In this document: one piece after another, positions 24,626 to 35,290 of the stretch
Layout of the letters: each line of letters begins with the position of its first letter
How positions within the stretch are numbered: the stretch's first letter is position 1
DNA from: Macrostomum hystrix
Taxonomy: Eukaryota > Platyhelminthes > Macrostomidae
Length of the DNA: 64,000 bases
Assembly (NCBI GenBank): GCA_950097015.1
Contig: CATNEN010000030.1
Span: 4,201,001-4,265,000, forward strand
Reading direction: 5' to 3'
Made by a program: the position numbers and the translations under genes
The notes under the pieces: model-generated
Database searches by the model: none
Seen by the model: the letters and a program-made list of their open reading frames with translations, nothing else
Told to the model about the DNA's origin: nothing

Positions 24626-25106
24626 GTGGCATCCTCAAAATGGTCTGTGCTCGCTCACGTAGGCAATTACAGCTTTTATTCTATGATTTTGACACCAGCA
24701 ATCAAATCGTATTATCTTTTGTCTCCTTTCATTTTGCTGATTTTGAAATGCTCTTTTTGTTCTCTTTCTGATTCTGTTGTTTTGTCCACATTGAATTAAC
24801 ATTTTTTCCTAGAACTTTCTCTGCTGCTTTCTTGTGTGTACAAATTGAATGCAAGCTATAATCCGCGAACCCTGCAATTGTTAGTAGAGTCCAAAATGTC
24901 TCATGTACTGAACAGAAGAAAGTTCACCGAATTTTCGTTTTTTTCACGTTTGTTTTGGTTGATCGCCTAGTTGATATTAAATCCAATGGACGATAATTAT
25001 AAATAAAAGTGCATCTCGAAAAGCTTCTTAATCAAGCTCTTAAGCTCGAATATAGAAAAAATACTAAACGTTAAACATGCACTGATTGAGTTTTTACTCA
25101 ACTGAT
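24626..25106. other. 3' flank of Otx copy A
   Basis: AT-rich unique sequence with a polyadenylation signal AATAAA at 25002-25007, about 390 bp after the stop. It shows no similarity to the flank of copy B. Confidence 0.5.
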
Positions 25107-25925
25107 CAACGGATCAGCTGATTTGGGGAGCAATGGGATCTCAGGGGAGGTCACTAGGATCAGCTGATTTGGGGAGCAATGGGATCTCAGGGGAGGTCAC
25201 TAAGGATCAGCTGATTTGGGGAGCAATGGGATCTCAGGGGAGGTCAATGAGGATCAGCTAATTTGGGGAGCAATGGGATCTCAGGGGAGGTCACTGAGGA
25301 TCAGCTGATTTGGGGAGCAATGGGATCTCAGGGGAGGTCACTGAGGATCAGCTGATTTGGGGAGCAATGGGATCTCAGGGGAGGTCAATGAGGATCAGCT
25401 GATTTGGGGAGCAATGGGATCTCAGGGGAGGTCACTGAGGATCAGCTGATTTGGGGAGCAATGGGATCTCAGGGGAGGTCACTGAGGATCAGCTGATTTG
25501 GGGAGCAATGGGATCTCAGGGGAGGTCACTGAGGATCAGCTGATTTGGGAGGTCACTGGGAATCAACTGATTTGGGGAGCAATGGGATCTCAGGGGAGGT
25601 CACTGAGGATCAGCTGATTTGGGAGGTCACTGGGAATCAACTGATTTGGGGAGCAATGGGATCTCAGGGGAGGTCACTGAGGATCAGCTGATTTGGGAGG
25701 TCACTGGGAATCAACTGATTTGGGGAGCAATGGGATCTCAGGGGAGGTCACTGGGAATCAACTGATTTGAGGAGCAATGGGATCTCAGGGGAGGTCACTG
25801 AGGATCAGATGATTTGGGGAGCAATGGGATCTCAGGGGAGGTCACTGAGGATCAGATGATTTGGGGAGCAATGGGATCTCAGGGGAGGTCACTGAGGATC
25901 AACTGATTTAAGGAGCAATGGGATT
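25107..25925. repeat. 47-bp minisatellite between the two Otx genes
   Basis: About 17 units beginning GGATCAGCTGATTTGGGGAG and continuing CAATGGGATCTCAGGGGAGG; several units are deleted internally to about 28 bp (GATTTGGGAGGTCACTGGGA). It lies between the inverted repeat arms. Confidence 0.92.
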
Positions 25926-26689
25926 CCACTGAGAGTTAACTCACGAGAGGTCAGAAGTTAGTCATTTAATGTTCTCAATCGCTGACCATGAGAATTAGCA
26001 AGAGAAGAATTTATGTTTTAACGCGTTTGAGTAGCTAACTGACTTATTATTTATTTTATGTCAAATATAGAAGCCTGGTGCAAAAAGTTAATTAAGTTTT
26101 AAATAGATTTTTCTATATAAAAAAAGAAAAAAAATTGCATTTCTACTGTATACCGTAAAATCCCCTAAACACTAGAGAACTAGAAAACTAAGCAAAACAG
26201 ATTGGGAACAGGGCTACACACGACAGCAAATGGATGAGGCGAGGACAGCTGTAAAATCCTGCCATAGAATCATTAATTCACCAACAATGAGTGTCAGCTC
26301 ACTTAAGTAATAAATATTACTTAGACAACACACAAGCAGCTAAATCTATAGGCACAGTTACCTTTGCGAACTGTACAGTCAAGTGCGTAATCTGCCCCAG
26401 TAAAATCTATATTGCCTGCATGGGGGAAATAGCATTGGGTGAATTGGGAGGGGAGCATGAAAAGGAATTTAGAATCGCACGAATCGCAGTTGGATACAAA
26501 GGGCATTGCTCAGATGCGAGAGATCAGCAAAGTATTCTAATATGCTGACAGTGACGAATGCGCTGCAAATATTGCAATAAAAAGGACTTGTGCTTGCTAT
26601 ACATTACAATAGACAAAACACGAACAGCGAAATCACAAGAGAACAAAGAGTTTAATGTCAGTTAAGAGCAGCTCAGACTGTCTTAGAAT
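25926..26689. other. Spacer between the Otx genes
   Basis: AT-rich unique sequence. The 85-codon frame at 26291-26548 has no recognised domain. A TTTATT at about 26049 could be a distant minus-strand polyadenylation signal for copy B. Confidence 0.4.
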
Positions 26690-27685
26690 TGAGTACAGCA
26701 GCTCAGAGCAGCTGCAGCTTGCGCGAGGACCAGGCCTGGTAGTCATAGTCCGTGGGCTGCTGCGGGTAGCCGGAGGGCCGCAGGTAGTCGTATGGAGGGT
26801 AGCCGGTGGCGCTGTACTGCCCGTAGGTCTGGTTGTGGTAGGCGGCGGCTGCGGCTGCGGCGGCGGCAGCGGCGGCGGCGCTGCGGTGCTGCTGCTGAAC
26901 GCAGCTGGCGTAGGCGGAGGTCGGCGGGCTGGCCGGCCCACCGAGGCGGCCGGAGGCGGCGGCAGCGGCGGCAGCCGAGGGTCCCCAGGCGGCGGCCGAG
27001 TGGCCGGACGAGTCGCTGGTGAGGAAGTGGGCGGCAGCGGCGGCGGCAGCGGCGGCGGCGTGGCCGTTGGCCTGGGCTGCCGGGCTGCGCTTGGAGGCCT
27101 CGGCGGAGCCGGGCAGGCTGAGCGTCTTGGCGGGTGACGGGCTGCTCGAGTCGACGTCCTCGCATTTGACGCCGCCGACTCCGCCGAGTGCAAGGCCGCC
27201 GTCGTGGTGGCAGCCGCCGAGCATGTCACCGACAGCCATGGCTCCTCCGCCCCCGATGCCGGCGGCGGCCGCGGCGGCTGCAGCAGCGGCCAGCGAGTTT
27301 CCGCAGCCGCCGCCGCCTCCCGCAGCTGTCGCGCCGACGCCGCCTCCGACTGAGCCTGCGGCCGTCTTCGCAGAATGTCCGCCGTGTCCGATCGACTGTC
27401 CGGAGTTCGCTGGCAGGCCGCAGTGCGCGTTGGCCTTTTCGCCGGCCTCCTTCTGCTTCTGCTGCTGGCGCTGCTTGGCCCGCCGGTTCTTGAACCAGAC
27501 CTGCACCCGCGACTCCGGCAGGTTGATGCGCAGCGCCACCTCCTCGCGCATGAAGATGTCCGGGTACTTGGTCTTGCCGAACAGCTCCTCCAGGATCTGC
27601 AGCTGCGCCCTGGTGAAGGTCGTCCGCTCGCGCCGCTGCTTGCGGACGGGCGCTGGAAGGTGAGATCGAGATCGGTTGGAATTAG
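26690..27685 (-). repeat. 996-bp inverted repeat arm, Otx B
   Basis: Partner of 23630-24625. Identity stops abruptly at 27685 within the intron and at 26690 just past the stop codon. Confidence 0.93.
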
Positions 27686-27926
27686 AATCGATCTCAAATT
27701 TAACTCAAACCTGTACTCATTTTTCTACTGTACTCAGTCAGGTGTGCTCACTTGAGTAGGCGGAAAGTGCCGGATGGTGCAGCATCTCGTGATGCGCCGG
27801 TGGGGTCGGAATGCCAACACCAAGGCTGCCCATCATGGCGAAGCTCTGCTTGCCCAGCCCGCCGGATGTGCTGGCGTGCGGATTGTAGTTGAACTGCGAG
27901 CTGTGGTGATAGCCGCCCCACTCCAT
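26703..27926 (-). CDS. otx: Otx-type homeobox transcription factor, copy B
   Basis: Two minus-strand coding exons, 27926-27752 and 27652-26703, joined in phase 1 across a 99-bp intron (A|GTGAGC, CTTCCAG), give 374 residues. The start is MEWGGYHH; in-frame codons upstream reach 28028 but contain likely acceptor sites. The N-terminal 58 residues differ from copy A except for [14 protein letters not shown] before the homeodomain. Homeodomain residues 64-123 (Lys50) and the entire C-terminal region are identical to copy A but for one Thr/Ala change. Convergent with copy A, about 2.1 kb apart. Probably a paralogue homogenised by gene conversion; an allelic or assembly artefact is less likely because flanks, introns and exon 1 all differ. 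Confidence 0.92.
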
Positions 27927-28014
27927 GGCTGGTCTGGCGCTTCGGCTCTGAGACAGGCGGGATTTTATCAGTCTGTTTGAGAACTGTTGAGTCTGGATCT
28001 GAGTGCAGCCGGGA

Positions 28015-28484
28015 TGGGAGCGGAACAAGAGGGGGCGGAAAGGAGCGGAACAAGAGGGGGCGGAAAGGAGCGGAACTAGAGGGGCGGAAAGGAGCGGAAC
28101 TAGAGGGGCGGAAAGGAGCGGAACTAGAGGGGCGGAAAGGAGCGGAACTAGAGGGGCGGAAAGGAGCGGAACTAGAGGGGGCGGAAAGGAGCTGTGCTAG
28201 AGAGGCGGAAAGGAGCGGAACTAGAGGGGGCGGAAAGGAGCTGTGCTAGAGAGGCGGAAAGGAGCGGAACTAGAGGGGGCGGAAAGGAGCTGTGCTAGAG
28301 AGGCGGAAAGGAGCGGAACTAGAGGGGGCGGAAGGGAGCGGAACAAGAGGGGCGGAAAGGAGTGGAACTAGAGGGGGCGGAAAGGAGCGGAACAAGAGGG
28401 GCGGAAACGAGCGGAACTAGAGGGGGCGGAAAGTAGCAGAACTAGAGACGCGCGGAAACGAGCGGAACTAGAGGGGCGGGAGAG
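28015..28484. repeat. 24/25-bp GGAGCGGAAC array
   Basis: Units of GGAGCGGAACTAGAGGGGCG plus GAAA with one-base G variants and TGTGCTAGAGA variants. It starts about 90 bp upstream of the Otx B start codon. A related (AGCGGAA) array is at 29937-30450. Confidence 0.92.
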
Positions 28485-29363
28485 GAGGGAGGGAGCGGAT
28501 TGACGAAAAGTAGTCGAAACGGAGTGGCAGTGTTTCGGAACGGGCAGATCGGTGAGGAAGGGTCTAAGCTGTGAGCGAGTGCGTCAATATTTTCCTGCCA
28601 GTATTTCCAGCAGCATTCACTAATCGAGAGAGAAGCAGCTGGTGAAATGCTAGAGCCTACGCATGTCGATGAAAGCAGGGAGGAAAGCAGGGACAGACAC
28701 GGGGGAAACCTGAGAGCATGAAAATGGCTCCGCGGGCTGACACACCACAGGCCGCCGGGGCAAAGATTGGGAATAGGAACTGAAGCGTGCTCGAGGTTAA
28801 TGGGGCTGCCTCAGATTTCTGAGCTACGCGGAGCTGAATGGGCCGAGTTTGTCAGTGAGGGCGCGGGCAACACTAATCCGGGAGACGATGAAGGAGGAGG
28901 TGGGTGGTCAGGTGCGGACCCGCGCTACTATCCACAGCGAATAAGCTGAGTTAGACTGGCTGACTGACTGAGTGCAGGTGAGCCGCGTGTGCGAGAATTC
29001 AACATCCTTGTTGACGCTCCCGGGCCGTTTGGGGTTGGGGGTTCGAGTCGACTTGATGGGGGGCAGACACGCTCTGGGAATGATGGAACCGGAGTGGCAG
29101 GGATTAGCAGGAATGGACGCAGACTCAGGTTGCTTCGATGTAGTTAAAACACAGTGAGAGACTCAGCTAGAGCCGGCTGTCAGTGGGGGGGGGAGGAGGT
29201 GAGTAGTCAGTGCTCAGGAACCGGAGCTGAGCGCGTGGAGGCGAAATGGAGGTGCCCCGGCGGTCCCCTGTTGCCCCACCTGAGCCGCGGAAGCTGAGGC
29301 GGCGGCAACGGCGAATTGTCAGGGGACGGGGGGACGAGCGATAGTGGAGTGGAGCAGACTCAC
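28485..29363. other. GC-rich region upstream of Otx copy B
   Basis: Unique sequence with GGATTA/TAATCC hexamers near 28875 and 29101. Probably intron or regulatory sequence of copy B; no coding region supported. Confidence 0.35.
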
Positions 29364-29496
29364 CTTTTCCAGCCCCTTTGAGCAGCTGCTGCTTTGAATG
29401 TGAGTTGGGGCTCTCTGCAGGGGCATTCTCTGTATTCACTCCGGGCCCATTTTCCCCATTTTGTGTCTCCGCAGAATTCCCTTCAGGGTCTGCCAT
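29364..29496 (-). other. Possible first exon (leader) on the minus strand
   Basis: An ATG at 29496 opens 44 codons (MADPEGNSAETQNGENGPGV...) ending in a strong donor AAAAG|GTGAGT at 29364/29363. Phase 1 does not join in frame to the Otx B ATG through the acceptors I can see, so it would be an upstream leader, a short upstream frame or part of an unrelated gene. Weak evidence. Confidence 0.25.
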
Positions 29497-29936
29497 GCGA
29501 ATGGGGGATTAGGGATTAGAGGACTGAAAACATGTCACTCTGATGGCATGGGAAGCCGCGCGCGTGTGTGTGTGTGTGTTGGGAGATGCGCTCTGAGCCC
29601 TAAGGGACTCTCTCGAGACAAAACAGCTCACGAACAGTTTCTTCTCCGAACCAAACCAACTTGGGCAAGGCGAATGGGAAGAAAGAAAGATAGAGTGTGG
29701 GGGGAAGCGAATAATATTTTCTCCCATTTTGGGAGAAATATGGCCAAATTGTTGTCTTCAGTGAAACTGAGGGGCTAAGACTTTGAGTTTGAGCACGCGA
29801 ATTGTTAAGTAGAATTCGTAGGCCTACTAGCGACAACATATGGCAGCAGATATACCCAGTTTATACTCAACTGCCAAAGCTTTGCTCAGGCAAACTGATA
29901 TTTGTGGGGCGACATTTTCGAGGCCCACCCGGCCGG
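29497..29936. other. Spacer with double K50 sites and (TG)n
   Basis: GGGATTAGGGATTAG at about 29506-29520 carries two GGATTA motifs 7 bp apart. A (GT)n run lies at about 29564-29579. No gene. Confidence 0.4.
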
Positions 29937-30450
29937 AGGGGCGGATGGTAGCGGAAAGATGCAAATCCGAGGGCGGATACGAGTGGAAGGGCGGATACGA
30001 GTGGAAGGGCGGATACGAGTGGAAGGGCGGATACGAGTGGAAGGGCGGATAGGAGCCGAAAAACAGATAGAAGCGGAAAGGCGGATAGGGGCGGAAAGGC
30101 GCATAGGAGCGGAACGGTGGATAGGAGCGGAAAGGTGGATAGAAGCGGAAAGGTGGATAGAAGCGGAAAGGTGGATAGAAGCGGAAAGGTGGATAGAAGC
30201 GGAAAGGTGGATAGAAGCGGAAAGGTGGATAGAAGCGGAGCCGAAGAGCGGATAGGAGCGGAAAGGCGGATAGAAGCGGAAAGGGGGAAACGAGCGGAAG
30301 AGCGGATAGAGCGGAAGGGCTAATATGGAGCGGAAGGGCGGATAGGAGCGGAAAGGCAAATAGGAGCGGAAGGGCGGATAGGAGCGGAATGGCGGATACG
30401 AGCGGAAGCCGAAGGGCGGATAGGAGCGGAAGGTCAAAAAGCAGCGGAAG
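29937..30450. repeat. 18-bp AGCGGAA array
   Basis: Units such as GATAGAAGCGGAAAGGTG with variants GATACGAGTGGAAGGGCG and irregular ends. The shared GAGCGGAA core suggests kinship with the 28015-28484 array. Confidence 0.92.
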
Positions 30451-31659
30451 GGCAGTGTCGGGCCATAGCTGCAATAGTCGCAGGTCACTCACCGTATGCG
30501 GTTGCGGTATGAGTATTAATAACGATAATCAGCTTCTCCGTGTCCTGTGCTGGGATATCCTCAAAGCCGAATGATTGCCTTGCGAAGATAGGGAGGGATA
30601 AAACCGAGGGGCAGGGAATGGGAGAACTTGCCGCGCCTTGTCCCGCTGGGGGGATTAAGAAGGGATTGGGGATGCCGGGGATCGAGGAGTGGGTGGGTGG
30701 AGACAAAGCTGGCTGGATGGAAGTGAAAGCGGCAACTGCGTCAGGAATGGACCAAGGCAAGTGAGCTCAGGCTGTGGAATACTCGACACGGACTGCTCAA
30801 CCTCTAGGAGACGATGCAGGCTAAGTACGGCAAGGAAATTGTTCGCTTGCAGTTGCGGCCCAATGCGACTTGTTCGGCCATTCTGATTGGCTGGCGTTTG
30901 GGCGATGTTCTGCGAATGCGTTCTCGGATTGTCATTGGTCATGGGTTCGAATCCTGGGTTCGGATGAACGTCTAAAAGAAAAGTATGCAAAAGTTTTGTT
31001 GGCTGTTGACTTGAATTGTTTGAATTTCATTATATTTATGCGAATTTCATGGAATTTCATATCCCTGGAATACTTATTACCAGGCACATTTATCCCATTG
31101 TTGCTTATAGGGATTAGCTCTCAGACTCATAAGAATGCAGGAAAAAAATAGCTTAGATTGAAAAGCACGGGTTGCGTGTCCAGACAGCCTTGAGCGCCGA
31201 TTTTTGCTGCTTTTCCACCTGACAACAGGGGCCTTGCGGGAGAAGAAGCCCTGGCTGTATTTTGTCTTGAAAAAATGATCTGATTTTTTTAATTAACTGA
31301 ACAGGTTGTGAAGAATCAAATTAGCAGCATAACGTTTGAGTCCAGGGGCTTCTAGATATAGTGGAAAAAAGAGAATTCTCTGGATCACTTTGACCCGAGA
31401 GTATGACTAATATTATAGCATCAGAAGCAGCCTGTATGGATTACTCGTTACAAAAGTCTATATGCAGGATTTGCTGGGTCTACAGTTGCAAACTTATGGC
31501 ATATCGATTTGGAAGCCTTAGTCTCAGAGTGCACTCTGTGTCTGCTAGACTAAATCCAATTCAAAACCAGCTTTAAGTTTCGAAATTATTATAAAATTTG
31601 TGTAAAATAAAATTCTGGCAACGCAAAACTAATTAGATTTCAGTAAGTTAAGAGCAACT
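30451..31659. other. Spacer
   Basis: Unique sequence. A GGGTTCGAATCC box at 30951 resembles a tRNA B box, but no A box is seen at proper distance. Several GGATTA motifs (30651, 31111). No gene supported. Confidence 0.35.
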
Positions 31660-32519
31660 TGTCCTTACAAATCTTCACACGCTCATCTAGAGATCTTCAC
31701 AGGTTTATTTTGAGATTTTCACATGTTCGTCTTGAGATCTTCACACGTCTATCTAGAGATATTCACAAGCTCATCTAAAGATCTTTACAAGCTCATCTAG
31801 AGATCTTCACAAGCTCATCTAGAGATCTTCACACGTCTATCTAGAGATATTCACAAGCTCATCTAGAGATCTTTACAAGCTCATCTAGAGATCTTCACAA
31901 GCTCATCTAGAGATCTTCACAAGCTCATCTAGAGATATTCACAAGCTCATCTAGAGATATTCACAAGCTCATCTAGAGATATTCACAAGCTCATCTAGAG
32001 ATATTCACAAGCTCATCTAGAGATCTTCACACGTCTATCTAGAGATATTCACAAGCTCATCTAGAGATCTTCACACGTCTATCTAGAGATATTCACAAGC
32101 TCATCTAGAGATCTTCACAAGCTCATCTAGAGATCTTCACAAGCTCATCTAGAGATCTTCACAAGCTCATCTAGAGATCTTCACAAGCTCATCTAGAGAT
32201 CTTCACAAGCTCATCTAGAGATCTTCACAAGTTTATCTAGAGATCTTCACAAGCTCATCTAGAGATCTTCACAAGCTCATCTAGAGATCTTCACAAGCTC
32301 ATCTAGAGATCTTCACAAGCTCATCTAGAGATCTTCACAAGCTCATCTAGAGATCTTCACAAGCTCATCTAGAGATCTTCACAAGCTCATCTAGAGATCT
32401 TCACAAGCTCATCTAGAGATCTTCACAAGCTCATCTAGAGATCTTCACAAGTTTATCTAGAGATCTTCACAAGTTTATCTAGAGATATTTACTTATTCAT
32501 CTAATGATCTTGCCACGCT
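31660..32519. repeat. 22-bp minisatellite, about 39 copies
   Basis: TCATCTAGAGATCTTCACAA plus GC; variants ATATTC, CGTCTATC and GTTTATC. The CTAGAGATCT part is near-palindromic. Confidence 0.94.
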
Positions 32520-33686
32520 TATCTAGAGATTTTCACCTGATATCTGCATATTCACACCCATCAAATCTAGATTATTTTTAGCAGAAAAAAGCTAACAAAG
32601 CAAGGAAGAAAGAAATGTAAAAGCAGCCGATGCCGAGTTCAATTCGAAGGCAAATTTTCGGGATTCTGAGATCGGTGCGGAGGACACGGCAGCGGAAACT
32701 AATTATCGAGAAATCTTTTTCCCCAATCGAGCCGACGAAATGGGGAGAGGCCGACGGCAAGGTGGTGTGAGGATAATCTGTTTGTCGGCTAGTTTTCCCG
32801 CAAAATTTTATTTCCCAATTTATAGGGGTGGCGGGGGTTGCGAAGGCCGCTCTGAAAGACACACAAAAGGATGGAGGGAATTATAAGATGAAATCCAAAG
32901 AAATTCATTTCCCTTTAACTGGCGCGCAGGCAGCCAAAGAGCCTGCCTGCCATTCTCATTTCCGCCCTGGGAAACTTTGGGAAAAGGAGGATGGGGTGGG
33001 CGAACGTTGCCAGCGAGCTGAGCTAATCTCCCAGGGAAGAAACAAAATAGTTTTAACACAGAAAGCGCGAGGAAGACGGAGGGACAGAGTTCACAACGGT
33101 GGGAAATTATTGACTAGGACGCAGATTTCCCCGCTCCACCCAAAAGCAGGCAAGTCCTAATCCCTCAGCTTCTCCGCCCCGACCTCCCCCTCCTCCTGGG
33201 CCGCGGGGTCCGCCCGGTGTGTCGGACTGGGGAAGGAACAGCGGCGGCTGCGGCCGCGGCGGCGTCGGCGGCGGCAGCGGCGGCGGCGGCAGGGGGCTTA
33301 GTGTGGGATTAAATCCCAAAACTGTGATGAGGCAATTTCGCGAATTCTGCGCTCGAGGGGGTGGGGAGGAGAGGAGGACAAGGAGGGCAGCGGCCGCGCC
33401 CATTTTCACAGCCTTTTATCTTTGTTTTGCCCAAAATAGCCGAGGGTTTTCAGTTGCTGCAGGCTTTCTGTGATAGCACCTGTCCGGGCGCGATTTTACA
33501 CCATCTTCGCCAGGCCAGGCAGGGAGGCCGTTTCTTAGAAATAAATAAATCGAAAAGGCTGAGCCTACAGTAGAGTAATAAATAGATTGCAACTTATAGA
33601 TTTGAAGACACAGCTCAAGCGTCAAATGCCTGACTAGAAATCATTGGATCTGGCATAGCTGACAGTTTATGATGGCTATTTGGCGC
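32520..33686. other. Spacer with GC-rich island
   Basis: 33170-33400 is GC-rich with GGC/GCG runs, followed by GGGATTAAATCCC at about 33304, which holds a K50 homeodomain site. Open frames here are Pro/Gly/Arg low-complexity on both strands. It may be a promoter or enhancer; no gene supported. Confidence 0.4.
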
Positions 33687-33734
33687 GATCTGGACCCGCA
33701 CACCTGTGCGGCGCAGACAGCTGCGGACCAGATC
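33687..33734. other. Imperfect hairpin
   Basis: Arms GATCTGGACCCGCA (33687-33700) and TGCGGACCAGATC (33722-33734) pair with one bulge around a GC-rich loop that itself contains GCACACCTGTGC. Function unknown. Confidence 0.4.
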
Positions 33735-34084
33735 GATATCAATTTAAGTAGCAGGGCCGCACTGCTGAATAAGTTCAGGGCCTGCGGGTAAAGGGGCAGA
33801 GCAGGGAATTTCTTCCGATCTCATCAGCTCAGGCTTAACCTTAGATCAGCCTCATAAAATGGCAGCTGGGCTGACAGCCCGGCCCGCTATCGCTCTGAAC
33901 CAGATCGGCTGACAGGGAAATCTAGGAGAAAATCTTCAGCGGTGTGACGGGGCTGTTTGATGGACTGTAAAAAATGCTGCGACAGATTTCACAAACAGCG
34001 GATGGCAACAGAAATTCCAAGTCCATTGTCCTGAGAATAGAAAGAGACACCCAGTCAAGATTGTGCCAGATGTACAGCCAGAGA

Positions 34085-34680
34085 CAGCCGCAGTTGATTC
34101 GTAGCAATTCCTATGGCTGTGTACAGTCTGTTCAGTCCACGGACAGGAGGGGACACTGGCTTTCCAGCCCAGCTAATCTCTGGGTTCCCATTTTACAGCT
34201 AGTTGAACTAAAGCAACGGGAGAATGTCTTGGGGATAATACTAATAATAATATTTTCAGGAGGGCTGCGGGCAATGGCACATCATTCGGTGACAGTCGAC
34301 AGTCGCAGCCAGCGAGGAGGCAATTCTGCTCATTTCGCTGACTCCTGAGCACACACGCACTCAGATAGTGTACGCAGGCATAAACTCACACAGGTGTGTA
34401 CATCTGCCCTGACTTTCTCATCGTCAGGCAGTGTACACTCTCACTGTGCCTTGGAGGTTGGCCATCAAGGGCGTAAATTGCACGACAAGCCCCCAAGCCT
34501 TCTCTCCACGGCAGCGCCCAAATCAATGTTGGTACGAGAGGCAAACGCGTTAACCGCTCTGCCACTCACCTTCCTAATGTCTTGGGAAAGTGTCTTGTTC
34601 AATGAGACAAATTGAGATACGAACCCCCGACCTCCTGAAGCTTTAACTACTTAGCTAAAAGCTCCGAATTTAGCCAAGCC
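34085..34680 (-). mobile_element. Older tRNA-derived SINE, interrupted
   Basis: Minus-oriented SINE whose tRNA-like head is at about 34615-34675 (TAGCTAAGTAG A box, GGGGTTCGTATCTC B box). The body (TTTTACAGCTAGTTGAACTA on the plus strand) continues at 34180-34233 beyond a younger insertion. The left limit is uncertain. Confidence 0.65.
34234..34575 (-). mobile_element. Young SINE inserted in an older SINE
   Basis: Flanked by an 11-bp direct duplication AATGTCTTGGG (34223-34233 and 34576-34586). On the minus strand it starts with a tRNA-like head (GTGAGTGGCAGAGCGGTTAA), has a body of about 320 bp shared with 53665-53993, and ends in an ATT-rich tail. It is the best preserved SINE in the window. 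Confidence 0.85.
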
Positions 34681-34689
34681 CGGAGAATG

Positions 34690-35290
34690 AGAATATCAAA
34701 GCAATGGTTAAAGAAGGCTGAGAAGTGTCTTACTGCAGTTGATAATACGAGTATATAACAGTGTGGAAATATAAAAAGGTGAGAAAATCGAGCAGCAGAC
34801 GACAGCGGGTCTGGCCCTGCAACTCGCAGAATTGATGCGACAAATACGTGCTCGAAGACAGATAAGCAGTTGAAGGGAAGGAGACTATCAGATAGGCATA
34901 ACGGAGAGGCGACTAGCCATAAAACAGATGAGCCGCGGACAAACGGCGGAGTTTAATTAACCGCTCACACGTTTCCTAACTGAGTATAAAATCCATTCAG
35001 CAAACTTTCCTGGCCTCTATGTGCCGGTCTGTCGTTTTCTCGCAGATGTTGTTGTTAGTGCTGGAATGCGATATTATAACTCGCAGTTATAACCAGCGCA
35101 GTGCGTACGGCTCCACCTGGTAACTATTTAATTCTATGATACAATAAGTCTCTCAGCGCAAACAGAAAGTGAGTCCAATTTGCATAATCAGCACACACAT
35201 TTAACTAGCTCTGAGCATGCCAAGAAATAAAATATGATTTACAAAGTTGTCCGTGTATTTTTCCTACTTAATATATTACCTGAAATTGAG
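34690..35290. other. Spacer
   Basis: Unique sequence; no gene or element recognised. Confidence 0.4.

Noticed and set aside
23576-24799. 407-codon frame overlapping Otx A in another frame (and its twin in B)
   Set aside because: Shadow of GC-rich homeobox exon 2; the homeodomain frame is clearly the coding one.
29827-30492. 221- and 200-codon minus-strand Pro/Phe-rich frames
   Set aside because: Products of the 18-bp array; two frames open at once.
30868-30960. GGGTTCGAATCC as a possible tRNA gene or SINE
   Set aside because: B-box match only; no A box at the right distance and no cloverleaf.
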